Source of the DNA: Rhizophlyctis rosea | Taxonomy: Eukaryota > Chytridiomycota > Chytridiomycetes > Rhizophlyctidales > Rhizophlyctidaceae | DNA length: 64,000 nt | NCBI GenBank assembly: GCA_027596075.1 | Contig: JADGJC010000012.1 | Span: 124,001-188,000, forward strand | Direction of reading: 5' to 3' | Shown: piece by piece, positions 13,262 to 23,794 of the stretch | How the letters are laid out: each line of letters starts with the position of its first letter | Position numbering within the stretch: position 1 is the stretch's first letter | The notes under the pieces: generated by a model | What the model was told of the DNA's origin: nothing | Database searches by the model: none | What the model saw: the letters and a program-made list of their open reading frames with translations, nothing else | Position numbers and translations under genes: made by a program

Positions 13262-14493
13262 ATGAGCTCCCTCCACCCCCACCACCCCCACACCATCGAG
13301 CAGGAGAACAGCACGGCGACCCTTCCGCAACCGGCAACGCAGGGACGTCCGGCCAGGAGGTACACAGTCGGTGCATACTTGAAAGCGTACTGGCATGACT
13401 ACTTGAGCTTGGCACTCATGGGCGGTACGTATGCATTGCATTCAGTCCAATATGTACGGAAGACCTATAAGCTCATCTGTCATGGAACACCTCAGCTCTT
13501 GGACTGGTCATCTACTCTCTGCGGCCAGCTCCCACTCGAAACTTCCCCTTGACCTTCTCCGATGGAGAAGTCATATACCCTCAATTTGCATACCCACTCC
13601 GGCAGAACATCATTCCTATCTGTAAGTGGCTACAAAAAATGCTAGCAGCCGGTAACCGTCCATCATACTCAACAACCGCATCTTTGCAGGGCTCGCTGCG
13701 TTCTTGGCATTCATCTTTGGATTCTTGACTATCCTCCTCATGCAGATCCGTGTCCGCAGCTTCCATGACTTCAACTCCGGATTCCTCGGCCTCTTGTACA
13801 GTCTTGGTATGTGCAGACGCAGGTCAACACCTCACATCATGTCAAATGTACTCACATCTACCCAACACAGTCACCGCCGCCGTCTTCCAAGTCTTCCTCA
13901 AATGGCTCATCGGAGGTCTCCGACCCCACTTCCTCGCCGTCTGTCAACCCCGCATCGATTTCCCGGCAGGCACGGGTTACAAGCAAATCATGGTCGACCG
14001 CTCAGTCTGCACAGGCGACGACAAACGCATCAACGACGCCCTCGAGTCCTTCCCTTCCGGTCACTCCACCGCTGCCTTCGCCGGTCTCGTCTACATGGCC
14101 CTCTACCTCAACGCCAAACTCAAAATCTTCTCAAACTACCACCCATCCTACCCGAAATTCGTCCTCTTCTTCGCACCCATTCTCGGCGCCACCCTCATTG
14201 CCAGTTCGCTTACCATTGACGAGGTAGGTCACTATTATGTATTTTCTATGTTATTTTGTGGTATTTACACTATTTTCTTTCTCCAGTACCATAACTGGTA
14301 CGATTGCCTCGCTGGCGCTATCATCGGGACCATGATGGCATTTGCTGCGTTCCGTTTTGTGTATGCTGGGATTTGGGATTGGCGTGTCAACCACATTCCC
14401 TTGGTCAGGAATCCGGAGTGGGAGGCTGAAGAAACGCGTGCTTACGCGACTCGATCGCACTCGTGGCGCGACGTGGACACGGTCAAGATGTGA
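13262..14493 (+). CDS. PAP2-family lipid phosphate phosphatase (DPP1/LPP-like)
   Basis: This membrane phosphatase removes phosphate from phosphatidate or diacylglycerol pyrophosphate. Five exons fit GT-AG rules and keep frame: 13262-13424, 13496-13621, 13690-13806, 13871-14223 and 14287-14493, giving 321 residues. Hydrophobic segments are ALGLVIYSL, WLAAFLAFIFGFLTILLMQI, TAAVFQVFLKWLIGG, FVLFFAPILGATLIA and AGAIIGTMMAFAAFRFVYAG. The catalytic motifs are C1 KWLIGGLRPHF, C2 FPSGHSTAAF and C3 SLTIDEYHNWYD. C3 keeps its His and Asp, but the Arg that normally follows the Ser is Leu. The end (IWDWRVNHIPLVRNPEW) resembles fungal LPPs. A broken copy lies 0.8 kb downstream. Confidence 0.92.
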
Positions 14494-15271
14494 AGGGAAT
14501 TGGTGTGAGTCAATTGGATGTGTTTCAAATTTTCTTTCATCTATGTTTGTTCTTGTACCATAATAGTATTTCTCTAATGTCAACTTTATGCTGAATGGCC
14601 GTCTTGCCGAATGTTCCATATTGATGTTGTTCAATTTCCGGAAAGAAGGTATTGTAGCGGAAAGCAACCCACAAGCGACACGACACCCACGGGTGGCACA
14701 GCTACTATACGGGTACGATGACTGTGCCGCCCGAAGGGTGCGACGACCTTTTGAAGGAAAAAGAATGTACAAAATGTTCATTGCCCAATTGGAAAACGTG
14801 CGAGAGACAGAGGATGAAGAAGAGACCCGGTGTGGAGACAGCGATCGGGACGAGAAGTCTGCACTCTGGGAGAGAGACTATGGAAATTGATTGGGCATTG
14901 AGCAAGAAAGTCGACTTCTGCGCGAAAAGGACAGCTGGCAGCGATATGATGCGGTCAAGTTCTGTATTCATTCAGCATCAATGAAGTAGGTGATTTTCTG
15001 TGATAGTCATTGCCGATAGCCATCATTACTGATTCCCTCTATAGATACCAAAATAACAAAATGATCCAAATCTCTCAGCGATGCCGGTTGTTGTGTCTTA
15101 CTTCTTCAGAGCTTTATATTGAATGCGGACGACCTATCTCGTGCAGGCGGGGCCAATAGGTAACTCATAAAAAACTAGAAAACAAGAAGAAGTGCAACAA
15201 AGGGAATAGAAAAAAAACTATATATAAATTACGCAGGGATCTTAATGTGTATACTCCAACACCCTAATTCT

Positions 15272-15650
15272 TGAGCGATTGTTGGTAGGTACTATGATGG
15301 CTTTTCCTGCATCCGCTTTTGGTCTACATGTCTCTCTATCTCAACGCAAAGCTCAAAACCTTCTCAGACTACGACCCCCTGTACCCGAAATTTGTGCTCT
15401 TCTTGACACCCACCTTCCCAACAATCCTCACCTACAGTTCTCTTGCCATTGTTCAGTTCCGTAATTGGGAAACGGTGCGATCATTGGCACTAGGATAACC
15501 TTTGTGGCATTCAATTTGTGTCTGCGAAAATTTGGGATTGGCGGGTCAACCACATTGCCCTGGTGAGGAACTCAGAGTGGGAGGTGCATAAAACGGGAGC
15601 TTGCGCAACTACGTTTGGATTTGGGCACCATCATGAAAATGTGAAGATAT
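15272..15650 (+). pseudogene. Scrambled relic of the PAP2 gene
   Basis: Degenerate copy of the end of the upstream PAP2 gene. Readable pieces are SLYLNAKLKTFSDYDPLYPK and FVLFLTP (parent: ALYLNAKLKIFSNYHPSYPK, FVLFFAP), SSLAIVQFRNW (parent: SSLTIDEYHNW) and KIWDWRVNHIALVRNSEWE (parent: GIWDWRVNHIPLVRNPEWE). They lie in different frames, with stops and small deletions between. The parent's 63-base intron between exons 4 and 5 is missing: the exon junction is continuous here. A further piece matching parental GTMMAF sits at about 15290, ahead of the SLYLNAKL piece, out of parental order. No coding potential remains. Confidence 0.85.
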
Positions 15651-16796
15651 GCAGGATATGGGTGCCACTCATTTCACTGCCTGTTCCATCCAAGCTTTAC
15701 TTTAGTTACTTAGTGTAGGCATGGCCAAAGCGTGACTTTGCGCCTCTACTGTTTACAGCAGTCTTATTACACGGCTGTCCCAGGGAATGTTTCAAATTTT
15801 CATACTATAAGAACAGGTGGCAGGCGATGCCAACAAATTAAAGTTACAAAAGAAAAGCAAGAACTACAAAGAGTGAAGGAAAAAGTTATGTACAAGCTAT
15901 CTAAGGTCGTCCTCCTCATGGCACTTGGCTTCTCGTACCACAACAGCTGAGGAGCCAACCCTCCCTGTGGGCATGTTGGCAAGCCAAAAAGCTTGCACGT
16001 CCCACGGGCGACCGCCTCTTCGGCGCGCACACAACCCGCAGGAACACCTAGTCTTGAGTGTAATGGGAAAAGATAAGGCAACATACAAGCGACAGGTATG
16101 TACAAAAGTGTTCCTTGCTCTCCAAAAAACGGAAAGCCACCGGCTATTACGGTCGTTTTGGGCCTGACTTCCACATCCGGCGTCTGAAAAGCACTACATC
16201 AACGAAAACCGAGGGGAAATACATACCGAACCTCGCGCGGGTTCTTGTCGGATCCACTCCCTATACATAGTATGAGGTGCCCTGCACATGTTCCCTGCAC
16301 GCTCGCACGTGGGGACTCAACAAGCCAAAAGGGCTTTGAACTTCGAGATCAACTGATCTCAGTAATGCACCTTCAACTATCTCCGCTAAGCCCACTAGGG
16401 ACAATACTGTCGAAGAGGAAGTAGTACACGAACGAACAGACTCCCATGTAGGGCTATGCAGAATCTGAACTATCCACTTGAGGGTGTCTTGTGAGCGTAC
16501 AATGTTGATTGTATCGAGGAGGTAACGGAGGGAGGGGATGACATGCCTGTGACAGAAAGTGTAAGCAATCTGGCAACTTAAAGGTATGAAGTGGGGTATG
16601 ATGGCTTACCTGTCGAATGTTTGATGACAAAAAAGGGGAAATGTTTGGCTCTGTCTTTACAGGGGCTTGCCACCCTCACGACTTTCGTCATGGCGACATT
16701 ACAACCTTCCCCAGAGTGCCCTACACGAACTGAGGGTCGAAGCTTGGAACCAAGAAGGACGATCGCGTATGCCTTGTTTCTGGCTGATGGTTGGAA

Positions 16797-17015
16797 GTCG
16801 AAGCCCCTTTTGGGGCGGCGGCAGCCTGCTGGAGTAAAGAGGAATTAGTTGTATGAAAGGAGATGGATGACGAGTAGAGGAACACCAAGATGCCACGTCA
16901 GGTGCTCCGAAAAAGGCAGCAACCATGTTCGAAAAACGCGCGCTCCCCCTATCGAGCTTCATGAGAACACAATACAGCACCACCCTCCATTTTCAGTTGC
17001 GTGCCACCCCTAGCG
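16797..17015 (+). repeat. Dispersed structured repeat, copy 1
   Basis: Shares a long near-identical core with 50190-50470, including GGAACACCAAGATGCCACGT and the following CAGGTGCTCCGAAAAAGGCAGC. The upstream part matches more loosely (GTCGAAG, a GC hairpin, GGAG.AAAGA), and the downstream part has TATCGAG and GTTGCGTG.CACCCC. The hairpin here is GCCCC-TTTT-GGGGC at 16803-16816. Copy 2 has about 75 extra bases in its second half. I see no ORF, terminal inverted repeat or poly-A tail. Confidence 0.75.
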
Positions 17016-17615
17016 TACCCTTCCTGGCTTTACCACCCGCCGAACAAAAAGCAACAAGAAATTTAGTTGATTGCTTGTGCCGTCGAGAAGACGGAAACAC
17101 GATGGCCCATGATCCAAATGGATGATGAAGTTGAGAAATAGATATGGATTGGGAGAGTGTGTGTGCAGCGTGTTGTAGATGGAACGTGTATAAGAGATCA
17201 AGGTGGGAAAGCATGTGTTTGTGGGTTCCGAATGTGACGCGTCGTCAGATCGAGAATGGCTGACAGAAAGGAAGGAGAGAGACAGGATTGATCGCTGGAT
17301 TCGCTGCTCGCACACAGGGTTGAATATCGATTCCAAAGCCATGCCGACGCCACACTACAAGCCACATAAAGTGGCTCAGCGACTTCGTGTCTCAGGGTCC
17401 AAACTGACTCCCTAGGGTTCATGCGTCACGCGTTTGGTCGCGTCAGGCCACCACCCAGTTTCAGACTTTCCACCTCACTCATACTTATTTTTAGTGCAAC
17501 AGTCTCATCCTCCTCCCACCATCATGTGAACTCACTACCAATCCCACCGTGAATCAACTCTTTTCAATTCCATCATTCGCGAGGCTCTCTTCCCCAATCC
17601 CCAACACTACTCTCA

Positions 17616-17623
17616 TATAAATA
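17616..17623 (+). promoter_or_regulatory. TATA box of the phosphoribosyltransferase gene
   Basis: TATAAATA lies 60 bases before the ATG at 17683, the expected strand and spacing for a short leader. Confidence 0.6.
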
Positions 17624-17682
17624 GCTTCAAATCTCACTTTACACAAGGAAACTTTCCCTTATCCACCTCCAACAAAGTGTCG

Positions 17683-18932
17683 ATGTTCGGACGATACGGT
17701 GCGATTTACCGTGACCGCGTTGACGCCGGCCGGCAGCTGGCGAGAGAACCGCGTATTACTGCTTTGGCAAGTAAGCAGGGTGAAGCTCCTCATGCCGTGA
17801 TCTTGGCTCTCCCGCGGGGCGGAGTGCCCATTGCTTACGAGTAAGTGCATGTGTTTGTACTTTATTAAAGAGTCCCAAAACCCCTTTGCCGAAGGATGGA
17901 CCATGCATGTCAGCCAATGGGTGACTGTGGGTATTGATGAATCACTCACCAGCGCCAATGTCATGATGTTTCTCATCATATCTTCATCTTGCGATAGAAT
18001 CGCCAAACAAAACAACATCCCTCTGGACTTGATGCTCGTGCGGAAAATTGGAATACCATTCCATCAGGAAACGGCAATGGGAGCAATGTACGGCCATTCG
18101 CTTTATCTCAGTACTGTTCAACATATGAAATGCTCATGCCGATTTCCTTTGAAGCGCGATGCACGACATCACCTACCTCAACGAAGATCTCATTCACCGC
18201 CTGAGGATTCCGCAGAAAGCAGTGCAGCAGGTTATCGATCGCGAGGTACGCCATCGTTCATTGGGGTCGCACATAGAGTCTATCACGCAGTGGATACCGA
18301 TAATGCTTTATGATGTTTGTTTACAACTCATGTCATCCCAAAGTCTGCCGAACTGGATCGCCGCAACAAGACTTACAGAGGTGGACGACCATACCCAGAG
18401 TTGACGGGGAAGACGGTGCTGATCGTGGACGGTAGGCACAAACTTCATCATCCTCAATTCCAACAAACTAGACTATCATATCCCATGCAGACGGCATTGC
18501 AACTGGTGCCACAATGAAGGTAAAGATACCTATGCGGAAATTCGTGGAATCACGTCACCAGATATGGTTTCATCAAAGACCGGAATCTAACATTCTGAAT
18601 CCCAGGCTGCCATCCAAGCTGTGAAGCTCCTCCACCCGCAAAAAGTCATCGCTGTCTCTCCCGTCGGTGCGCCTGACAGCGTCCAGGACATTTCCGAGGT
18701 CGCGGACGAGATGATTGTGCCGCACACTCCGGAATCGTTCAGCGCCGTTGGCCAATGGTGAGCTCACCGAACTGTGTTTGCGCCATGCAAAGAAAAAGTA
18801 CAGTTTGTTTCCCGAAACATCACTTAACCCGTCGACTATTACAAAACCAGGTACCAATCCTTCCCTCAAACGGACGACAGCGAAGTCCTGGAACTTCTCA
18901 AAAAGGCAGAAAATTTCGGACAGGTGGAATGA
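17683..18932 (+). CDS. Type I phosphoribosyltransferase family protein, bacterial-like
   Basis: Seven exons fit GT-AG rules and keep frame: 17683-17840, 17998-18087, 18155-18245, 18344-18431, 18491-18519, 18606-18757 and 18851-18932, giving 229 residues. The order of blocks is DAGRQLA, ILALPRGGVPIAYE, LDLMLVRKIGIPFHQETAMGAIA, ELDRRNKTYRGGRPYPELTG, the PRPP loop VLIVDDGIATGAT, IAVSPVGAPDSV, and FSAVGQWYQSF. This is the small PRTase family common in bacteria, sometimes fused there to a dienelactone hydrolase; no such domain is present here. It binds PRPP by homology, but the acceptor base is unknown. A TATA box lies 60 bases upstream. Seven exons show that, if transferred from bacteria, it is long established. 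Confidence 0.9.
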
Positions 18933-19260
18933 AGGGCGACAGAATTTGCAGAGTGTTGGGCCTCATTTGCAGTTCAAGTGTTTTGTATTCCCGCGGAGTG
19001 CAGAAAGGCGCTGTTACTCGTGTAAATATGCAGTTTGTTCATTTTTGGGTCATGGGCCATTGGGGAGTGGTTGAGCGGCGAAATCCGTCCGCGCTTGCTT
19101 TGCGGGAAGGGATCCAGATCCAAAACCAATACTTTTGAATTGACTGGCGAACTTCAACCAAAAGTTCTTCTATTCTGATTGGTCCCAGCTTCCAGGTGAC
19201 TGAACTTACAACATATACATTGTTACAAGAAAGAGAGATATATGTACAGAAATTTCCCCG
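18933..19260. other. Convergent intergenic gap
   Basis: Between the stops of the phosphoribosyltransferase and DLT1 genes. Nothing is seen beyond probable 3' UTRs. Confidence 0.6.
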
Positions 19261-20220
19261 CTAGTGTCTTACACTCCTCAGTACCAGCGCAAACAACTTC
19301 ATGAACTCAACATATTCCTCCTCACGCATTTCCTCCCTGGCAAACCGAACTTCATCAAACCGCTGTGCATAGACAGAGGCCAATTCAGCATCAATGACGC
19401 CATTTGTCACAAGTGCCTCAATGTAGCGTGTGGGCGGACAAACGGCCGGGCGGGAAAGCGAAGAATCGACACGCATGGCCGTGGATTCTATGTGCAATAA
19501 TTGAAGAGTTAGAAGCCGGAACCCGCATCCATAAGGATGGATGTATTTACCAAGAATATCTATTGATTGCAAAGCAGCGGTTTGAAAGTGGACGTTCTCA
19601 TATTGAGTGCCTAAACATACGGATTAGGCATGTGACTTCCACCTAAAAGGCATCCCTCACTTTCTCACACCTGCTCTACCCCATCCCACGCTCGGCACAT
19701 CCTCAATCCGCGGCTTCGCTTCAAGAGTTATATTGGCCACACGGGAAAGGTCGTTTTGGATTAATCGATGGACTTTCTGTATTTCGTGCTCTACGTTTCA
19801 GTACTCAATCTCCATCATGAGTAGGCTCATTCAACAAAACCAGACCTTCGGAACATCCGACGGGTTGATAGGTATATACAATTTCGGAATATCCTGCAAC
19901 GCGGACCGCGTGGAGAGTTTTCGCGAACTCAAAACGAGGAGAACTCCTATCAGCTAATGAAATTCGTCAGTAACAATACCAAGTTAAAGCAACCTTCGGA
20001 GAAGTTTACACATAAGCAAAAGCAAAAGCACCCTTGAAACACCTACACAAACCAAACAAGCGCTCCCCGCTCCAAGAATAAGGTACTTGTTATCTCGTAT
20101 CCGCAAAAAGATGTCAAGGCCCGTCAGTCCTATGAGGATAGCGACGATGCCGACGAGTATGAAGAGACTGAAGAAGGAGAATATCGCATTCGCGAGTTTA
20201 GGCGTGAAGAGGGGGGGCAT
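19261..20220 (-). CDS. DLT1: Dlt1 family membrane protein (defect at low temperature 1)
   Basis: Fungal two-helix membrane protein named for a yeast cold phenotype; its molecular role is not known. It starts at ATG 20220 (MPPLFTPKLANAIF). Helix 1 is IFSFFSLFILVGIVAILIGL and helix 2 is YLILGAGSACLVCVGVSRVLLL, after which RKLSTRSALQDIPKLYIP matches the family's R..L..IPK.Y.P block. Later blocks are LSRVANITLEAKPRIEDV and, at the C-terminus, PPTRYIEALVTNGVIDAELA followed by YAQRFDEVRFAREEMREEE and FMKLFALVLRS. There are at least four exons, and the stop is at 19261-19263. The order and length fit the family; internal splice sites are approximate. Confidence 0.8.
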
Positions 20221-20645
20221 GAAGGCATTGTGGGGTTATGGGGAGTGGGAAGTTTGACGAGAAGAGAGTGGAAAGCGAGTTCAAGAGACGAAGGTGATGG
20301 TGCGTGGTGTGGCGCCAACGTCTGAGGGACATTGCAGGGCTTGATTTGGAAGGTGTCATCACCGAAGGTATGGGGCGAGCAACATACAAAACCCCTACGA
20401 GGTACGAGATTGAGTGTTCGATTCCCAAGTCAGACACCCAAGCACACGCTGATGACCATCCTTGCACATAGCAATTGTGAGAGCCTTAGCAAGTGGGCCG
20501 CCGTATCTCGAGTATCCTTGGTGGCTTCTTATCATATGCTCAAAATTGCCCTTTCGTATTTTGCCCTATCTTCGAATAAGCAACCACCATGTATTATGAT
20601 ATGAACAAAGAATCTGGCAAATCACACCCTACGAGCAATACCCCG
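20221..20645. other. Intergenic gap between DLT1 start and DUF3072 stop
   Basis: Upstream region of DLT1. A GTTCGATTCC-like string near 20410 resembles a tRNA T-loop but no cloverleaf forms. No gene is seen. Confidence 0.5.
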
Positions 20646-21203
20646 TCAATCCCTCCCAGCCTTCTCCTTCAACTCCTCAATCTTCTCACTAGCCTCCGCC
20701 TTCGTCAACCCCTCCACATCAACCTTCTCCCCTGCATCCCTTTCCAAAACCTTCAGAAACCGTTCCTGCCGTTCTGTATGCGGTTCCTCCCCTGTAGTCC
20801 ACTTCTTAGGGTTGACAAGTACGGGAGACGCAGTTGATGCGGAGGTTGCTGCATTGTGTTGTGGCGATGATGTTGATTCGGAGGACTCTGGCTGCGGCTG
20901 CATTCCAGGCAAATCAGCAATCCCGGCACATTATACCAAACCGAACCCACCCAATCATAGTCCTCTTACATTCCCACTCTTTAACTCATCAATCTTCTTC
21001 GACGCCTCCCCCTTAGATATGTCCAAATCAACTTCTTCCCCTTTCGACGATGCAAGGGTCTCCAAGAACGCTTTTTGACGGTCTGTAATAGGGTCGCCGC
21101 TGGTGGCCCATGTGTTGGGGTCTGGTACGGATGTCTGATAGTCCACTGCGTTTAAGTATATCATATCTGGCAATCCAAGCGGGTATTGCTCAACTCTTAC
21201 CAT
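20646..21203 (-). CDS. Protein with two tandem DUF3072 domains
   Basis: Two copies of the same small helical domain lie in one gene. Domain 1 reads PDPNTWATSGDPITDRQKAF followed by LETLASSKGEEVDLDISKGEASKKIDELK; domain 2 reads NPKKWTTGEEPHTERQERF followed by LKVLERDAGEKVDVEGLTKAEASEKIEELKEK. A low-complexity Ser/Pro/Gln linker joins them. An intron (about 20900-20969) separates the domains. The 5' end is unsure: the ATG at 21201-21203 is followed by GTAAGAG, which looks like a splice donor, so translation could begin in an exon I could not place. The molecular function of DUF3072 is unknown, and the family was described mainly from bacteria. Confidence 0.75.
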
Positions 21204-21680
21204 CTTTCGATTGCAAGTATAGAGAGAGGTATAGGAACGTTGGAGTAGCAAGGTTGGCAAGGGACTTTTGACACACCACAAAAGGGGTTTTAGAAATTCT
21301 GATAGGCGTGAGGAAAGAGCTGGAAGGCTTGAGTGAAACCTAACTAAACTGCGGCCTGCGGTGAAATGGGTGTCGGTATGTCGGCCTGCGGTGAAATGGG
21401 TGTCGGTATGAGAGTCCCAGCATCAGAAATGCGTCAGTGACGTGAATGTCCCAGCCACAGCGCAGCACCTTACGCGGTATTAGTAAGCCATCATTGCCCC
21501 TTGCTGCACATTTGAGTTGACCTTACAAAGACAAATTTACATTGATACGATACTACACATGACGCCGTGCAAAGAATGGGTATGTGATAATCTAAAATGC
21601 AACTATGTCGCTACCATCAAACTACAAAGACAAACATCAACAAGGAGGCTCAAGCCTAAGGACGACTGCCCCACAAAGCA
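21204..21680. other. Intergenic gap with 30-base tandem repeat
   Basis: Between the DUF3072 gene start and the BTB gene stop. It contains the tandem repeat at 21352-21410 and no supported gene. Confidence 0.5.
21352..21410. repeat. Perfect 30-base tandem duplication
   Basis: Two adjacent copies of a 30-base unit beginning CGGCCTGCGGTGAAATGGG (21352-21381 and 21382-21410) differ only at the last base, so the duplication is recent. Confidence 0.9.
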
Positions 21681-23082
21681 TTACAAAAATGATTTCAAGG
21701 GCCCAGGCAGCAATGTTTTCACAGTTCCCCACTTGCCACCGTCGTCGCTTTCAGTCGCCCCGATCCCTCGTGTTGACATGCTCAACTGCATTCGCCTGCG
21801 TGTGACTGCTTCCGTAACGGCAGGAAGCTGGTAAAAGTCCGCGTCCACTAGCAATTCTTCCAAAGCTGATGCGTCGTCGATGCTGGCGATCGTATTGACG
21901 CCTAAATTGATCACGCAAGATCAGCATGATTGACATCTGCAAACACGGCATCTCAAAACGCACCACGCAACAAGTTCAGAATATGCCTGAAATGCGTTCC
22001 ATCCCGATCGATGAAAACCTCCCCGTTCCCGTCAACATTCCCACCGGAGTCAAACATCTGCGCAAGGCGCGAATTCGGGTTGGCGCGTACTGTTTCGAGC
22101 GTGGTGGTGAACTTGTGTCCACCGACGCTGAATGTCACGGTCTGGGTTGCGGCATCTTGCGATGATGGAGATACAGCGCGGTCATCCAGATTGGGAAGAA
22201 AGTCGATGAGAGACTTGATGCGGCGCAATGAGGAAGATGGTCCGAGGGCAGCTGCCTGACGGGAGGGTGATGGAGGGGCTGGTGGTTGTGTTGGCGGCTT
22301 GGGCGCATTGGTGGTTGTGGAGACGGAGGATGGTGATGTGGGTCGGGCTTTTGTCTGATGTGGAGGGGGCTGGTACTTCGGTGTCTATAAAAAGCGCGTG
22401 TCAACTTTTGACGGGTCCAGCTCAAGTAAATAAACAAACCCTATTTACCTGACGATATGCCACTATTGACTTCACCATGGCCGTCAAGAGCACAGTAGCA
22501 ACGTAAATCATGGCCTTCACCATAAACTCCGCCAACGCAATGATTTTAACCTTCATATCATATGATCTGTCAAGGTCCTTCACGATGGCGAGGAGGGTTT
22601 CAAGCCCATGGGAAAGAACGTCAGGTATCGGGGATTGTTTGAGCAGGACGGCGCATGCTACTGCGAGGTTGATGATGGTCTGAGATGCTGAAGTGATGAG
22701 TTCGGCTGGAAGGTGCGTGTTAGTTCTTCCTAATGGGGGTGGGCGTGCGAAAGTTTGACAAGTAAAGTTTGACAGGTCCATCTTCACCAGTAGAATTGAC
22801 AGCAGAACCTTGCGGCGGAACGGAGGTCGAACTCGGTTGTTCACCTTCATTCTTTGCCAAAGGCACAGTGCCCTCAGCAGTCGCAGTTGTGTCCTTGGAC
22901 GCGGTACCCGTCATTTCGACTAGCCTGTCAAAGTGTGAAAAGGTAGACTCTTCCGCTATCTGCGACGACGCCGTCCAGACAACAGATGCGACGCGCTGGG
23001 TTGCAGACCGGACTAAGCGAGTAGGTGCAGTGTCGAGTATCAGGTTGTAGAGGTTCTCTGTCGGTAGGGTCTGGAAGGCCAT
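21681..23082 (-). CDS. KCTD-type BTB/T1 domain protein with N-terminal helical region
   Basis: It begins at ATG 23082 (MAFQTLPTENLYNL), 39 bases after a reverse TATAAAA box. Exon 1 is Ser/Thr-rich. The next exon encodes two hydrophobic stretches, ITSASQTIINLAVACAVLLK and FMVKAMIYVATVLLTAMVKS. After a Pro-rich linker the T1 (tetramerisation) BTB domain follows: VTFSVGGHKFTTTLETVRANP, FIDRDGTHFRHILNLLRG, then ELLVDADFYQLPAV. The domain is clear. KCTD-type BTB domains assemble as oligomers and often serve as Cul3 adaptors; that role is only inferred here. The exon 1/2 junction has no textbook donor in frame, so the link between the N-terminal part and the BTB exons is less certain than the BTB call. 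Confidence 0.75.
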
Positions 23083-23794
23083 TGTGGTGTAAACGACCAG
23101 AAATGCCGGGAGGGAGAGAATTTTATAGGACGGGGGAAAAGACGTGAAATCGATGGGTGCACCAAAGAAGGCTCGTTTGTGGTGGCACAGAGACAAGCCA
23201 CACGGGCCGCTCCGAGGTTGTGGACATGTGAAATCAAAATGCAGCTCATGCGCACGTGAAAGTCGCATGCCAAAATCATGCTCGAGATGTTACGTAATCT
23301 TCATCTTCGCTCTTCACTCCCCGAGACTTTGTAAGTTCTGCCTGCAAAATGCTCAGATTGGTTTGTTAAAGATGTCATTATCTACTTGAAAATTATGCCA
23401 ACCTGCGGATTCACCGCAACCCGCGCTTCTCTCTCCGGCTGGCCCATCAGAAAGATGGTCACAGATGGCCAAACTGATTGATGAATATGTATCGCCAAAG
23501 ACGAAGCGCGTCGAGTAAGGGTTCATACCCCTAAGAATCCTGCATGAATCATCTCCACGCAATCACGAAGCCCCGATCACCAACCTCCAAACCCCACTAC
23601 AAACCTGAACAGGTTCTCGCGACCATTTATTGCAGCGAAACCCGGGTTCTCGTGTCCGCCCTCCAAACTTGATGCAGACACTACACAAAAATGCCCATTG
23701 ATCAAAACCCAAACACCTCATTAGCCTCCTCACCCCCCTTCCTCTCTCTCACAGCAGGAGGTATCGCACCATAAACCTCTCACTCCTCTTCAAA
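23083..23794. other. Divergent promoter region
   Basis: About 700 bases lie between the BTB gene and the four-helix protein gene. A reverse TATA box is at 23121-23127. Nothing else is supported. Confidence 0.5.
23121..23127 (-). promoter_or_regulatory. TATA box of the KCTD-type gene
   Basis: TATAAAA on the minus strand, 39 bases before the ATG at 23082. Confidence 0.6.

Larger units (their letters stand above)
14494..17682. other. Long intergenic region with PAP2 relic and dispersed repeat
   Basis: Apart from the PAP2 relic (15272-15650), the dispersed repeat (16797-17015) and the TATA box at 17616, I find no supported gene. Short ORFs here have no recognisable domain. Confidence 0.5.

Noticed and set aside
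20395..20440. GTTCGATTCC string resembling a tRNA T-loop
   Set aside because: T-stem does not pair and no acceptor or anticodon arm is found.
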